Below are positions 27,288 to 37,155 of a stretch of DNA of 64,000 nt, piece after piece (within the stretch, counting starts at the first letter, position 1; each line of letters opens with the position of its first letter). The stretch is from Arthrobacter wenxiniae (GTDB lineage Bacteria > Actinomycetota > Actinomycetes > Actinomycetales > Micrococcaceae), in NCBI RefSeq assembly GCF_013376105.1, contig NZ_JAAMFM010000026.1:1-64000 (forward strand), read 5' to 3'. The notes beneath the pieces are model-generated. The model had not been told where the DNA came from, searched no databases, and saw only the letters and a list, made by a program, of their open reading frames with translations. Made by a program: the position numbers and the translations under genes.

Positions 27288-29289
27288 GTCCCACCGACCC
27301 CGGCAGGTCGACCAGAAACCTGCGGTCAAGGAAGCGGTTGGCCCGCTCACAGGAGGTCTCGGAAGCCATGGCACATGTGTGGCACGCAGCACCGTGTAGG
27401 AATTCTTCGGGATCCTTGGGAGTCCGGTGCGCACATACCGGGTCAGACGAGCAACGGAGAGCGCGTTCCAGTGCCCGGCTCATCACCCGTTCTAGGTTAT
27501 CGCGTGCACTCAGCTGGACCAGCCCGCCGAGCGTTCCGTCGGAGTCCGACGCCGTCGTCACGATCAGCAGGCCGGCAGCCGCAGGTCGTTCCGCCTCCGG
27601 TTTCCAGGCGTAGATGCGCTCGGATAGCGAGGCCGCCGAGTATCCAGCGTACATAGCCATCTCGCGGATGAGCACGTGGGCGAGGGTATGCATGAGCCAG
27701 TAGCGGGCGGGGCGGAAGCGACTCTCAGGATCGACTTCTTTGGCTGTCTCGGAGAATCGTGCCAGAAAGTTGCGTTCGTGCGCGGCGCGATGGGCCTCCC
27801 ACAGGTCGGTCTTCTCGATTTTCTCCTCCCAGGCAGCGACGACCTTCTCTTCAAGCTGCAGATAGATCCCTTCGCCTCGGTCTTCTGTGGCGACCGTCCA
27901 TTTCGGGCGGCCGCTACGGCTCAGGTGGACTAGGCGCTGGCCAATGTCGTTAGCCCGTTCCATCTCATCGATACGGGTGAAACCGAGGACGGCATTGACC
28001 TTGCGAAGCTTGTCAATGGCCATGACACGGGTAACGTGCTGGGCAGTTAGATCGGGATGCACTCCTCCGACAGGCGGAGACAAGACCAAACCGCTTTTCT
28101 CGTCTGCCTTATGCAGTTTGCCGAGGGGATCGCGCAACAAGAAGTTCCATTCCGGCACGAGCAGCGAGATTGGATCGAAATTGCGTCGCTGTTCGGCAAG
28201 TTCCTCCTCCGATGGCGGTGGCTCCATCAGCTGCGCGATCGCTGCAGCCAGATCGTCATCTGAAAGTTCAGTAAGGGGAGAATCGTCATCGTCCAGAAAT
28301 TCACGCCATTTGGCGAGATCGCTCCCATACTTCTCAAGGCGTTTGTTTCCCGCAGCATTGAGAAGGTCGGCCGCCACCATCGCATGAGTCTCGGAAGTGG
28401 CCTCTGGCATGACAACGATCGAGAGACTGGCAGGGAACCAGAGATTTGACGCACCAAGCAGCATGAGCTTAGTCGCGTTAGGGCAGCCGCCTTTGTCGAA
28501 CAGACCGAGGTGCGGGTGCCGACCACGGCACCGCGGAAGTTTCGAGGCTCCGGCTTCACCCTGTGCCTGGTTCATTGGGCGTTTTAGGCCGCAAGCCCCG
28601 CACTCGATCGTGGCCGATGCCCCCTTACCCACTGAGCGGTCATGCATCGCAAGACTTGGGACTTCCGCGGCCGTGCACTTGGCACCCTCATGGACCCACC
28701 AGTTGTAGGGGAATTCGTCAAGGTGACCGTCGGGACAAGCGAGCAGATAGCGAGCCGGGACAGCCGGCATTGGCCTTTTAGAGATGCGGCCCTTGCGGCC
28801 GGGGCACTTCTCATGCTCGAACCGGGCTTGGTCAGGTCGATAGGGGTTGGTGTTGCGGTAGGCGAACCTGGTGAGCGGGGCGAGCATGTCGCAGTGAGTG
28901 CAGCGCAGCCACTGCGGGAACACGCGAGCGGGCACGCCAAGGTCGTCACCTTCTCTACTATTTGACGACGGCTTCGGCGCCCATGGGAACGGCCGGAGCT
29001 CGGATATCTGCGGTCCAAGGTGAACCTTGACGGCATCCAACAGTCGCGGAGCATGAACCGTTGGCACCGAACCTCTACGAGCCCATACCCGTTCCCAATC
29101 GTCAAGACCAGCGGGCATAATCGTGAACGATGGAAGGTCCATCGTGGCACCGGGGCCATAGGTGTACAACAAGGATGACGGCCGCGCTGAACCGACCTTT
29201 GCTCGATTCTTAGTCGCCGCTTGAGAGTCGCCGGCTTCCAAGTCACCAACCGGGTCCAAAATCCCGCCAGTTTCAAGAATTTCAGTCAT
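27271..29289 (-). CDS. drmB: DISARM protein DrmB (DUF1998)
   Basis: 672 aa from ATG 29289; the open frame continues upstream, but this start overlaps the drmA stop by 8 bases, as expected in the operon. The C-terminal DUF1998 domain is clear: YWLMHTLAHVLIREMAMYAGY, then LLIVTTASDSDGTLGGLVQL, and a Cys cluster (CSSDPVCAH, then CHTC and C) that probably binds zinc. Another Cys pair lies near the N-terminus (CTHCDML, later CPGRKG). DrmB pairs with the DrmA helicase; the DrmAB complex has been shown in other bacteria to bind DNA and to use ATP. The longer N-terminal extension of the open frame is very Arg-rich and unlike coding sequence. Confidence 0.9.
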   Translation of the reverse strand: MTEILETGGILDPVGDLEAGDSQAATKNRAKVGSARPSSLLYTYGPGATMDLPSFTIMPAGLDDWERVWARRGSVPTVHAPRLLDAVKVHLGPQISELRPFPWAPKPSSNSREGDDLGVPARVFPQWLRCTHCDMLAPLTRFAYRNTNPYRPDQARFEHEKCPGRKGRISKRPMPAVPARYLLACPDGHLDEFPYNWWVHEGAKCTAAEVPSLAMHDRSVGKGASATIECGACGLKRPMNQAQGEAGASKLPRCRGRHPHLGLFDKGGCPNATKLMLLGASNLWFPASLSIVVMPEATSETHAMVAADLLNAAGNKRLEKYGSDLAKWREFLDDDDSPLTELSDDDLAAAIAQLMEPPPSEEELAEQRRNFDPISLLVPEWNFLLRDPLGKLHKADEKSGLVLSPPVGGVHPDLTAQHVTRVMAIDKLRKVNAVLGFTRIDEMERANDIGQRLVHLSRSGRPKWTVATEDRGEGIYLQLEEKVVAAWEEKIEKTDLWEAHRAAHERNFLARFSETAKEVDPESRFRPARYWLMHTLAHVLIREMAMYAGYSAASLSERIYAWKPEAERPAAAGLLIVTTASDSDGTLGGLVQLSARDNLERVMSRALERALRCSSDPVCAHRTPKDPEEFLHGAACHTCAMASETSCERANRFLDRRFLVDLPGSVGLGFFS

Positions 29290-32200
29290 TAGATTCTCCG
29301 TCCAGAGGAGGAGCAGGTACCCACTCCGGTTCGTCTTGGAGTTCCCATGACATGAGATTCTCCTTCTTGGGGGTGACGAGCAGATTGATCTCCGGCTGCA
29401 CCTCGCGCATCGAGTTGGCCACCGAGAACGGCGGGCTGTCCACCATTCCGACGTCGGCACGCTGGTTCTCCGGGGAAAGCAGCAGAGCGCTGAACTCACC
29501 GTCCTTGCCGTCCGGAATTTTCTCATACACCAATTGATGGTGCTTCTTCTGAACGAAGGCACGACGTTTAGACCACTGGTCACGACGATTCTTCAGACGT
29601 TCCTCAACTACATGGGCGGCCTCCTCGCCGCCAGCAATCTTGGCCCGACCTACGATCTGTTGAATCAACTGGTCGAGGCGGCCCAGGGCGTCGTCGATCC
29701 GCCAAGCACTGCGCTCGTTTGAAAGGCCATCGGCCCGTGTCGCGTCCGATACCCGTGCCGCACTGACAAGTACGCCATCTAGGGATCTGTCAATTGAAGT
29801 GTAGGAGTACGGAGTGACCGACAGCGGCTCCACTTGGGAGTAAAAGGTCTCATGGTAGTGACGGAATTGTTCGAAATGGGCCAGGTCCCTGGGGCGCGCC
29901 CAGTTGCCCAACGTGACCACCAATCCTGGCCGGGAGGCGTCACGCCCCACCCTAGAAGATGCCTGAATGTACTCGGCAGTGTTCTTTGGCTGACCGATCA
30001 TCAACATCAGCCCCAGTCTGGTAACGTCCACGCCCACTTGGAGCATCGAGGTCGCAAGAACAACGTCGTACGGGTCAGGCTTGCGGTAGGCGTATCGTTT
30101 GCCAGCCTCTCGCGCGGTCCGTGACTCGACAGCTCGTACCTTTTTACCCTCATTGGAATCCCAGCGCGGGTCAAAGGCGGCACCCATCTGATCCAGAGTT
30201 CCGGTGATGTCCGACGATGAAACTCGCGAGGTCAGCTCCGCGACGTTTAGACCCGTCGGCTGGGTACCGTACCGGGGCGGAAAATTCTTTCCCGGCCTCC
30301 GCTTCTTGATCGTGGTCTGCACATCGTCCGCAATATAACGGGCCATGCCCGCCAGCTCCCGGGTGGCGTTGAAATAGCCCACCAAGGTCATATATGGATC
30401 TGCCGAAACCGGCTCGCCCACAACAGGCGCACTGGCCTGATCCATGAGCACTTGGCCCGCCGACAGCAACGTGCTGGCAACCACGATCTCAGCCGAAGTC
30501 AGCCTGACACCCGTCGTGCTGATGCCGATGTAACGGCGTCCGGGTGTTTTTGGTGTAACCGGGACCTCCGTGGAGAAGTAGGTGTCAGATACGTCCAAAA
30601 CTTGCGGTGGGAAGATCGTCACGCGACGCCCGTATAGCGCTTTGATCTGTTCGGCCGCGTTGCGCACCGTCGCCGTGGAGGCCACCACCAGCGGGCGGAT
30701 TGAATTCCCGGCATCGTCCTTCCACGTGGTTAGGACGTCGACCGCCAGCTCGAATGCCCCCACGGCTGTGCCAAGGGCACCCGTAATCAGGTGCAGCTCG
30801 TCCTGGATAATCAGATCCGGTGGCCGCAACCTGTCCACGGCTCGTACCGAAGCGGATGGCACGCCATTTCTCGCAGGGTGCTTTCCCCCAATATCAATCT
30901 TGCAGAACTTATGTTGGTCGTCATGGACATAGCCGTGCCGCTCACACCACTTGCGCACGTACCCGAAAAGTGCCGCGGCCTCACCTTCACGAGCCAGCCG
31001 GGCAAATTTATCTACCGTCGCGATGACAAACGACGGAGCCAGCCGATAGATTTCCTCGTCGACCGTCAAGACCGGAAGACCCTCGCTGCTGCCCTTCGCA
31101 CCTTCAGAGAAGGGGCAGCTGCCGAAGTCGTCGCCACAATAGACACGAATTCTCCGCTGTACGTCATCGCCTTTGACGTTCTTCGGCTCAATCGGCGTCC
31201 CGCACCATGGACAACGCTGCAGCTGCAGCACTGTCAGACCGTACTTGCGTCCCTCGTTGGCCTCGGCAAGCTGTTCAGCCGCCTCATCGTACCGCTTGGG
31301 CGAAACTGCGGTACCGACCCAAAGGCCAATGCGGAACGGCTCGGTCCCCCAGGTCGCCTCATCCTTACGCCTAGCAACCTCAGCTGCACATACGAGTGCC
31401 GTCGCGCGCTGGAACTGCTGGGCGGTCAGCAGGCGCAACGTGTATCGCATCAGAACCGCAACTCCAGAGTTACCGTCGATTCGCCCGTCTGCACCGTCGA
31501 TGACGCCCTGCCGACGCCGGATCCCGAACGTAAATGCGGCGAGGCCGAGGTAAGCTTCGGTCTTGCCACCACCGGTTGGGAAGAACAACAGCTCCGCTTT
31601 GGCCATTGGGGAGGAACGGCGCTTGAGTTCCGGGCGTGCCAGCGCTTCAAGCTGCATTAACACGAACGCCAGCTGGAACGTAAACCAAGAATGCGCACGC
31701 GGGCCGAGATCAAGCACCTGATCACGGGCAGCATTCAGGCTGAGTTTCCGGTTCGATGCACGTAGTTCGGCAACCTGCGTCTGTATACGTTGACTGGCCA
31801 TGACCTGGTTCATGAATCGGAAACAGCGCAGCGCTTCGTCGTTGCCGAGCAGGAAGTCCAACCCGCGTTCGAGCTGTTTGGCCACCACTCCGGCGTCCTG
31901 GATAGCTTCTGCAGCGACGTCCTGGAGGTGGTCGGGCAGCACTGCGGCACGCGACTTCTGCCCGTCCAACCACTCCTGATAGCCTTCCACAATTGGACGC
32001 AACCCAGCGGCCAAGTCTTCGACACTCGCAGTGGCGAGTTTGGTCATGTCCAGCAGAACTCCGTCGATGTCACGGGCATTGGTCTGCGGCGTTTCGGACA
32101 AAGGCAACCAAGTGGTCCGCACCTGCGACGCCCGACGATCCCCTTCGGCCACGGTCCAGTCAACCGAGCAGGTGCGCCCAATACCGAACTCCAGCCGATC

Positions 32201-33055
32201 CCGGTACTGCAACTGAAGACGGGCAAGCTCCGGTTCACTGTCCAAATACGGCCCTTCCAGTGCGTCTACCACCGGGAGAAAGACGTCTTTCTGCGGCGCA
32301 TTGGCAACGGCCTCGACGTACAGCTTGGTTTGATAGAGCCAAGCATCCACAGGGATCTGACGCGGGGTCTCGCGATCATTGCAGAGCGCGGCTTCAACGA
32401 TCCGTTTACCCTCGTAGTTCATGACGTCCACTCGGATGAGGATCGAATCCTCCAAGGTGAAGTCCGCAGTCTCCCCCGTTTGCAAGGAACCGACGGGTAC
32501 GACCACCGGGTAGGTGTGCTGGGTTCGACGAAACTTGCGCTTTGGCCGGCCCGAAACCGTGACCTCGTCGGTTTCTTCCGACCGGTAAGTTCCCCACTCA
32601 GCACGGATCACGACGTTTTCTACGTCAAGACTCACCTGAAAGCGCAGCCCCATTGAGGCCGGAATCATCATCCCCCGGCGAAGGGGTACGTCTTCAGCGC
32701 CTTCGTCATCCGAACCGGCAGTCTCGTTCTCTTGCACCGCTGGAACACCGCGGCCAAGATCCGACTCGCTCGCAGCCACGACATCCTCATCAGCAGCGTT
32801 CTCGGCATCCTCGGCAAGTGTCACTCCGCCCTTGCCAATCAATTTTGCGGGAGCGATGCGGCCCACGAGGTACAAAGCATCCGGCACGGCGTCCAAGAGC
32901 TCGTCATCCCCATGGGCGGGGCCAAGGAGCTCTCGTTCCAAGATGTCGGTTAGGTTTTCACGATCAGTCCACGAAGTACCGTCCGGCTCACTCGTCAGCT
33001 CATAATCCGAAAAAGGCATACGCTGCGTGCCCGCAGCCCCAGTCTCAACTGTCAT
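29282..33055 (-). CDS. drmA: DISARM helicase DrmA
   Basis: 1257 aa from ATG 33055, which overlaps the drmMI stop as ATGA. A long N-terminal region (1-480) precedes a superfamily 2 helicase core: Walker A PTGGGKT (493-499), a zinc-finger-like insertion with CPWCG (about 615) and CGDDFGSC (about 640), Walker B DELH (752-755), motif III STAT (793-796), motif V MLQVGVD (about 1004-1010) and motif VI QASSRVGR (1031-1038). This order, and the DUF1998 gene next to it, identify DrmA. In DISARM it acts with DrmB on incoming DNA with free 5' ends. The region at 90-125 is highly acidic and likely disordered. Confidence 0.92.
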   Translation of the reverse strand: MTVETGAAGTQRMPFSDYELTSEPDGTSWTDRENLTDILERELLGPAHGDDELLDAVPDALYLVGRIAPAKLIGKGGVTLAEDAENAADEDVVAASESDLGRGVPAVQENETAGSDDEGAEDVPLRRGMMIPASMGLRFQVSLDVENVVIRAEWGTYRSEETDEVTVSGRPKRKFRRTQHTYPVVVPVGSLQTGETADFTLEDSILIRVDVMNYEGKRIVEAALCNDRETPRQIPVDAWLYQTKLYVEAVANAPQKDVFLPVVDALEGPYLDSEPELARLQLQYRDRLEFGIGRTCSVDWTVAEGDRRASQVRTTWLPLSETPQTNARDIDGVLLDMTKLATASVEDLAAGLRPIVEGYQEWLDGQKSRAAVLPDHLQDVAAEAIQDAGVVAKQLERGLDFLLGNDEALRCFRFMNQVMASQRIQTQVAELRASNRKLSLNAARDQVLDLGPRAHSWFTFQLAFVLMQLEALARPELKRRSSPMAKAELLFFPTGGGKTEAYLGLAAFTFGIRRRQGVIDGADGRIDGNSGVAVLMRYTLRLLTAQQFQRATALVCAAEVARRKDEATWGTEPFRIGLWVGTAVSPKRYDEAAEQLAEANEGRKYGLTVLQLQRCPWCGTPIEPKNVKGDDVQRRIRVYCGDDFGSCPFSEGAKGSSEGLPVLTVDEEIYRLAPSFVIATVDKFARLAREGEAAALFGYVRKWCERHGYVHDDQHKFCKIDIGGKHPARNGVPSASVRAVDRLRPPDLIIQDELHLITGALGTAVGAFELAVDVLTTWKDDAGNSIRPLVVASTATVRNAAEQIKALYGRRVTIFPPQVLDVSDTYFSTEVPVTPKTPGRRYIGISTTGVRLTSAEIVVASTLLSAGQVLMDQASAPVVGEPVSADPYMTLVGYFNATRELAGMARYIADDVQTTIKKRRPGKNFPPRYGTQPTGLNVAELTSRVSSSDITGTLDQMGAAFDPRWDSNEGKKVRAVESRTAREAGKRYAYRKPDPYDVVLATSMLQVGVDVTRLGLMLMIGQPKNTAEYIQASSRVGRDASRPGLVVTLGNWARPRDLAHFEQFRHYHETFYSQVEPLSVTPYSYTSIDRSLDGVLVSAARVSDATRADGLSNERSAWRIDDALGRLDQLIQQIVGRAKIAGGEEAAHVVEERLKNRRDQWSKRRAFVQKKHHQLVYEKIPDGKDGEFSALLLSPENQRADVGMVDSPPFSVANSMREVQPEINLLVTPKKENLMSWELQDEPEWVPAPPLDGESND

Positions 33056-36000
33056 TTGTGGTCAGCCTCCACTGAATTGTCCAACGAAACTTCCCCACTT
33101 TGACGGGCAGCACGACGGTGGTTCTCTTCGAGCAGGCGGTCGAGTATCTCGACGCGAGCTGCCGGGCTTACCGTCCAGCGCTCCATCTGACGGTAAGTAT
33201 GGAATCCGTGGTCGAGCGAGACGTCATCCCAGCCATAAGCTGTCATGACGGCGTAGTCGAGTTCAACATGAATTTCACGCAGTCGCGCCACATCTACATC
33301 TGATGAGTCAGCAATCTCCGGGTCGTTGACCAAGTTGTACAACTTCGTCAGACCGAGATCGCGACGATGCATTATCTCGCGGCGCTCGGTTTCGAGAACC
33401 CTGCCAGACCTGGCTAGGCGCTCGGTAGGTGCAGGGCGGGGAAACGTCTCGAAGACATCCGACGGCGTGTAGCGGACCCGAGTCTCAAGTGTTGAGCCGT
33501 AAGTTATTGCCCACAGCTGGTGTAGTGATGAAGACAATACAGCCTGATCGGCATACTCCACGGTTACAAACACCACGACTGCGTCGCTAAGGATTTGGCT
33601 GGTCGGGACCCGCATCGGCATGACGGACTTCGAAACGCGTGCAGTGACTAGAATTTCGTCAAGACCAGCGATGACTCGGCGGAGCTTGGGACGCTTGTCG
33701 GCATATTGCCACCATCGCTGTGGCAACGGCTTTCGAAGCGCATACTCGCCGTTCGGTTTGACGCGCTGGCGTTCTGGCTTGACGCTCTCGAGGAGACGAG
33801 CGTACGGAAGTTTGTATTCCCTAGCCCTCTCTTCCGTCCAATCGTTGAAGTCGATAGCCCACCGTGACGCTGAGCCGTCCGGACGCTGGTTGAGGTCCTC
33901 GCCGTTAAGATAAGGGAACAGCACATCACCGTTCCTAGCGTCATCAGTGATCCACAGTTGAGCTTCGTCGGGTTCAAGGACAAACCCCATGCCCAGAACG
34001 TAGCAACCGATATATGCCACATCATCGTTTGCTTCGAGTCGCGCGGGGGTACCTGCCGCCCGCCCAGCCGGCTCCAGAAGCGTGGATATCGCCGGCACTA
34101 CTATGTCGTCGGACACTTTCTCCGCCGCTTCGGATATTGGCCCGGCACTACCCCACACTGCGGCGTACTCAAGTTTGGCCGACTTTGCCGGCCACGGCCT
34201 CGATTGAATAGCACGCGTGATCGTGAACCCAGCCTCCACCATCCGATCCAGCCCTACTTCACGTGTGTCACCCTGCGCGATGGTATTGGTCGCAATCAGC
34301 CCGAGCGTTCCATCGCCGCGCAACAGTGCAAGAGCCCTTAGGAAGAAGTACCCAACGAGGTCAGTATTTCCGGTCGCTCCATGGGCGAGAACGTTCACGA
34401 ACCACTCGCGGACATCAGTACCCATGGCACCAGAAACCTTCTTTCCGCCCAAGAAGGGTGGATTGCCAATAATGGCATCGAACCCGCCCCGCTCCATGAC
34501 ATCGGGCACGGACAGCGCCCAGTGCAGAGGCATCCACCGCTCGTAGTCGGTCTCGACTGTCGGAGTCAGCCCTCGGGCGATGATGCCGTCAAGCATCGCG
34601 CGGTCGCCCGCTCCGTTGGCGGCGAACGCCAGGTCTACTGCGATCCGGAGGTTCCCAAACTGTTCGTCGAGTTTCTTCCCCGGCTTTCCACCCTCGATAA
34701 GACCAGCAGCGATGATGCCGTCCGCCACATCGCTCAGCTGCCAGATCAATTCCTGATACTCGTGCCAAATCCTTCTTTTGGTTTTGGTTGATCGTGCCGG
34801 GTCATTCTCGTCGACGACGTTGGCTAGGCCTTGCCGTAGCCTAACGGCTTTTTGGACCACCGTTTTGACGTCAATTATGTGAAGGCCATGAGCTTCTGAG
34901 CCCTCGCCAAAGAGTGTGCTCGTAGAATACTGAACGCCCCCTTTGAGGGTCTTCACTCGGGACGGATCGATGTGTGCAGCCTCAAGTTGGCGAAGATCGG
35001 TGATGCCAAGCAGGGAGTTACCGTGAAGCACCTTGTCGTCTACGAAGGAGAAAGGGAGCTTAGGATCCAGCGAAACAAGCCAGAGGGAGATTTTGCACAT
35101 TTCCACAGCCATGCCATTGATGTCGGCCCCGTAGAGGCATTGGGCTACGACCTGCCGCCTGGCCTTGGTCTCTAGCTCGTGAGGAGAGCCGGTTACCCCT
35201 TCCGCGTGCCAAGCTTTGAGCACCTTCTCAGCCAAATACTCGGCCGCGGCAACGAGGAACGCTCCGGAACCACACGCGATGTCTGCAACCTTGAGGTCGA
35301 GGATCTCATTGGAGTCCAGCAGACTCCACTGTGACTCGTCGGCCGTCTGGTGCGGTCCGGGTTGGAAGACAAGCGGCTCGAGTGCGTAGCGCACGACTTC
35401 CTGGGCGAGCGACTTGGGTGTGTAGTGCGCTCCGGAGTTTGCACGTGATGGTGTCTCGACGACCGCAAGCCCGCCGGGCTGGATGACCACCGGTCGCTCA
35501 CGCAAGTCACGGCGGATGATGCCCAGGAACGGGCGCAGCCTTGCCAGCAAAGCCTCATCGCGCGTCACGGACAACAGTGCACGCTCGCCGTCCTCAACAT
35601 CGTCGCCCAGCAGCTTCGGCAAGGCGGCGGCCGACTTCGTTGTGGCCGCCGGCTGGTTTTTCTTGACCCACGCGATGACCGCAGCAGCGAATTTTGCGGG
35701 GACTGGGTTGGCCTCGGCGAGCACTTCGAGCACCCGCAGCGGCATCTCAGGCTCTTCACCGTCCTTGCCGACGAGACCCACAACAATCTCGTCGACGTCG
35801 TCGGCGGTGTACCCCAGCAGCCCCTCGTAGATGTAGCCGATCTGCTCGACGTCGACGTCACGGAAGGACACCCGGCGACGCTCGGCCGATTTGCCCGTGC
35901 CGATGACCGCGTACTGCACGGCTCGCAGCACCTCGAGCATGACACGATCGCTGACGGCAACTGACAAGGCCCCACGGTCGTCGACACCAGTGAGGAATGG

Positions 36001-37155
36001 GAAGCGTTCCGGGTCGAAGAGCGATCCACCATAGGCGGGCAGCCGGATGTCCTCGGATGTCACTCCCCCGTACAGCGCCTTGGACGTGGCCAGCAGGCGG
36101 TGCCATGTGTAGTGCGTGGCGTCAAGGGCTTCAGCGCCCTCATCGCGTATGCGTTTGTCCAGGTCGTCCAGCAGACCGCTGACACCGTAGGCCTCTGTAA
36201 ACAGGGGCGACTGGGGCATCATCGAGCGCTCCTCGGCGAAGAGCAGGAACACCACACGCATCATCGCGGTGACCGCCCCCTCGTAGACGAGCTCGCGGTC
36301 GGCCGGCAACGGGTCGGGCCAGCCGGCGTCCCGCGCCTCGAACGCCTCCTCGGAGAAGGCGGTGACCAAAAGCTCCACGGCGCGGCGCACCTGGGTACCC
36401 AGGGCAACGGTGATGTCTTCCGCCGCGGTGATCGACTCTTTGAACAACTCCGACAGACGGTCGCTTTCGCTGCCGCCCGTCAGACGCTGGGGCGAGATGA
36501 GCTCAAGGAAGGCGTCACGGACGTCTGATTCTTCGATCCATGTCTGTGCGTCGACAATGCCCGAGGCCGTCATGACTCCGTCCTGGGCACCGACGATGGC
36601 CCACCAGCGTCCGTCGGTGACCACGCCGACCTTTTGCTCTGACTTGCGCAGGAGCGTATCCATCCGGTCGATCGGGCTCGCGGTCCATGAATCGTTCATC
36701 GGATCGCGCAGCGAATCTACAGGATCAAAGACCATCACGAGGGCGGCGGCAACACCGTCGCGAACGAACTGACCGGATGCCTTGACGCCGGCCATCAGCT
36801 TCGCGGATGACCCCTGAGAGTGAACCCCTCCGAGCTCCTCGTCGTCCCATACGAGGTGGGCATCCCAGCGGGCGACGTCGCGCAGCACGGCATCGATCCA
36901 CTTGTTCCGGGCACCACGGTACGACTCAACTGCGGCGTCGTCGTCCGAAGCGGCTTTGTTCCAGTCGTCCCAGGCCCGGTCGAAGTCTGGCTTGGCGTCG
37001 CGCAAGGCGGCCTTCGCGTTCGCCCCCAGCTGGGGCATTCCCTGGGGCCAGACCCGCTTGATCGCGGGGATCGCAACGAACGGGCCGTCGCGGTCCACGA
37101 GTTCGAGCCAGTCCCGATGCTCTCTGGTGCGCCGCTGGGTCCCGCGTGGCCTCAT
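33052..37155 (-). CDS. drmMI: DISARM class 1 adenine-specific DNA methyltransferase DrmMI
   Basis: 1367 aa from ATG 37155, overlapping the drmD stop as ATGA. The S-adenosylmethionine site is ADIACGSGAFL (about 624-634) and the catalytic motif IV is NPPF (898-901), as in N6-adenine methyltransferases of the Type I/IIG-like group. The N-terminal 550 residues and the C-terminal third, with YKLPYARLLESVKPERQ, probably carry target recognition. In class 1 DISARM this enzyme marks host DNA so that it is spared. No restriction-nuclease motif is seen in it. The gene lies between drmD and drmA, the usual class 1 order. Confidence 0.92.
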   Translation of the reverse strand: MRPRGTQRRTREHRDWLELVDRDGPFVAIPAIKRVWPQGMPQLGANAKAALRDAKPDFDRAWDDWNKAASDDDAAVESYRGARNKWIDAVLRDVARWDAHLVWDDEELGGVHSQGSSAKLMAGVKASGQFVRDGVAAALVMVFDPVDSLRDPMNDSWTASPIDRMDTLLRKSEQKVGVVTDGRWWAIVGAQDGVMTASGIVDAQTWIEESDVRDAFLELISPQRLTGGSESDRLSELFKESITAAEDITVALGTQVRRAVELLVTAFSEEAFEARDAGWPDPLPADRELVYEGAVTAMMRVVFLLFAEERSMMPQSPLFTEAYGVSGLLDDLDKRIRDEGAEALDATHYTWHRLLATSKALYGGVTSEDIRLPAYGGSLFDPERFPFLTGVDDRGALSVAVSDRVMLEVLRAVQYAVIGTGKSAERRRVSFRDVDVEQIGYIYEGLLGYTADDVDEIVVGLVGKDGEEPEMPLRVLEVLAEANPVPAKFAAAVIAWVKKNQPAATTKSAAALPKLLGDDVEDGERALLSVTRDEALLARLRPFLGIIRRDLRERPVVIQPGGLAVVETPSRANSGAHYTPKSLAQEVVRYALEPLVFQPGPHQTADESQWSLLDSNEILDLKVADIACGSGAFLVAAAEYLAEKVLKAWHAEGVTGSPHELETKARRQVVAQCLYGADINGMAVEMCKISLWLVSLDPKLPFSFVDDKVLHGNSLLGITDLRQLEAAHIDPSRVKTLKGGVQYSTSTLFGEGSEAHGLHIIDVKTVVQKAVRLRQGLANVVDENDPARSTKTKRRIWHEYQELIWQLSDVADGIIAAGLIEGGKPGKKLDEQFGNLRIAVDLAFAANGAGDRAMLDGIIARGLTPTVETDYERWMPLHWALSVPDVMERGGFDAIIGNPPFLGGKKVSGAMGTDVREWFVNVLAHGATGNTDLVGYFFLRALALLRGDGTLGLIATNTIAQGDTREVGLDRMVEAGFTITRAIQSRPWPAKSAKLEYAAVWGSAGPISEAAEKVSDDIVVPAISTLLEPAGRAAGTPARLEANDDVAYIGCYVLGMGFVLEPDEAQLWITDDARNGDVLFPYLNGEDLNQRPDGSASRWAIDFNDWTEERAREYKLPYARLLESVKPERQRVKPNGEYALRKPLPQRWWQYADKRPKLRRVIAGLDEILVTARVSKSVMPMRVPTSQILSDAVVVFVTVEYADQAVLSSSLHQLWAITYGSTLETRVRYTPSDVFETFPRPAPTERLARSGRVLETERREIMHRRDLGLTKLYNLVNDPEIADSSDVDVARLREIHVELDYAVMTAYGWDDVSLDHGFHTYRQMERWTVSPAARVEILDRLLEENHRRAARQSGEVSLDNSVEADHK

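Noticed and set aside
30791-31660. 289-codon plus-strand open frame
   Set aside because: It lies opposite the DrmA helicase core and has no family signal.
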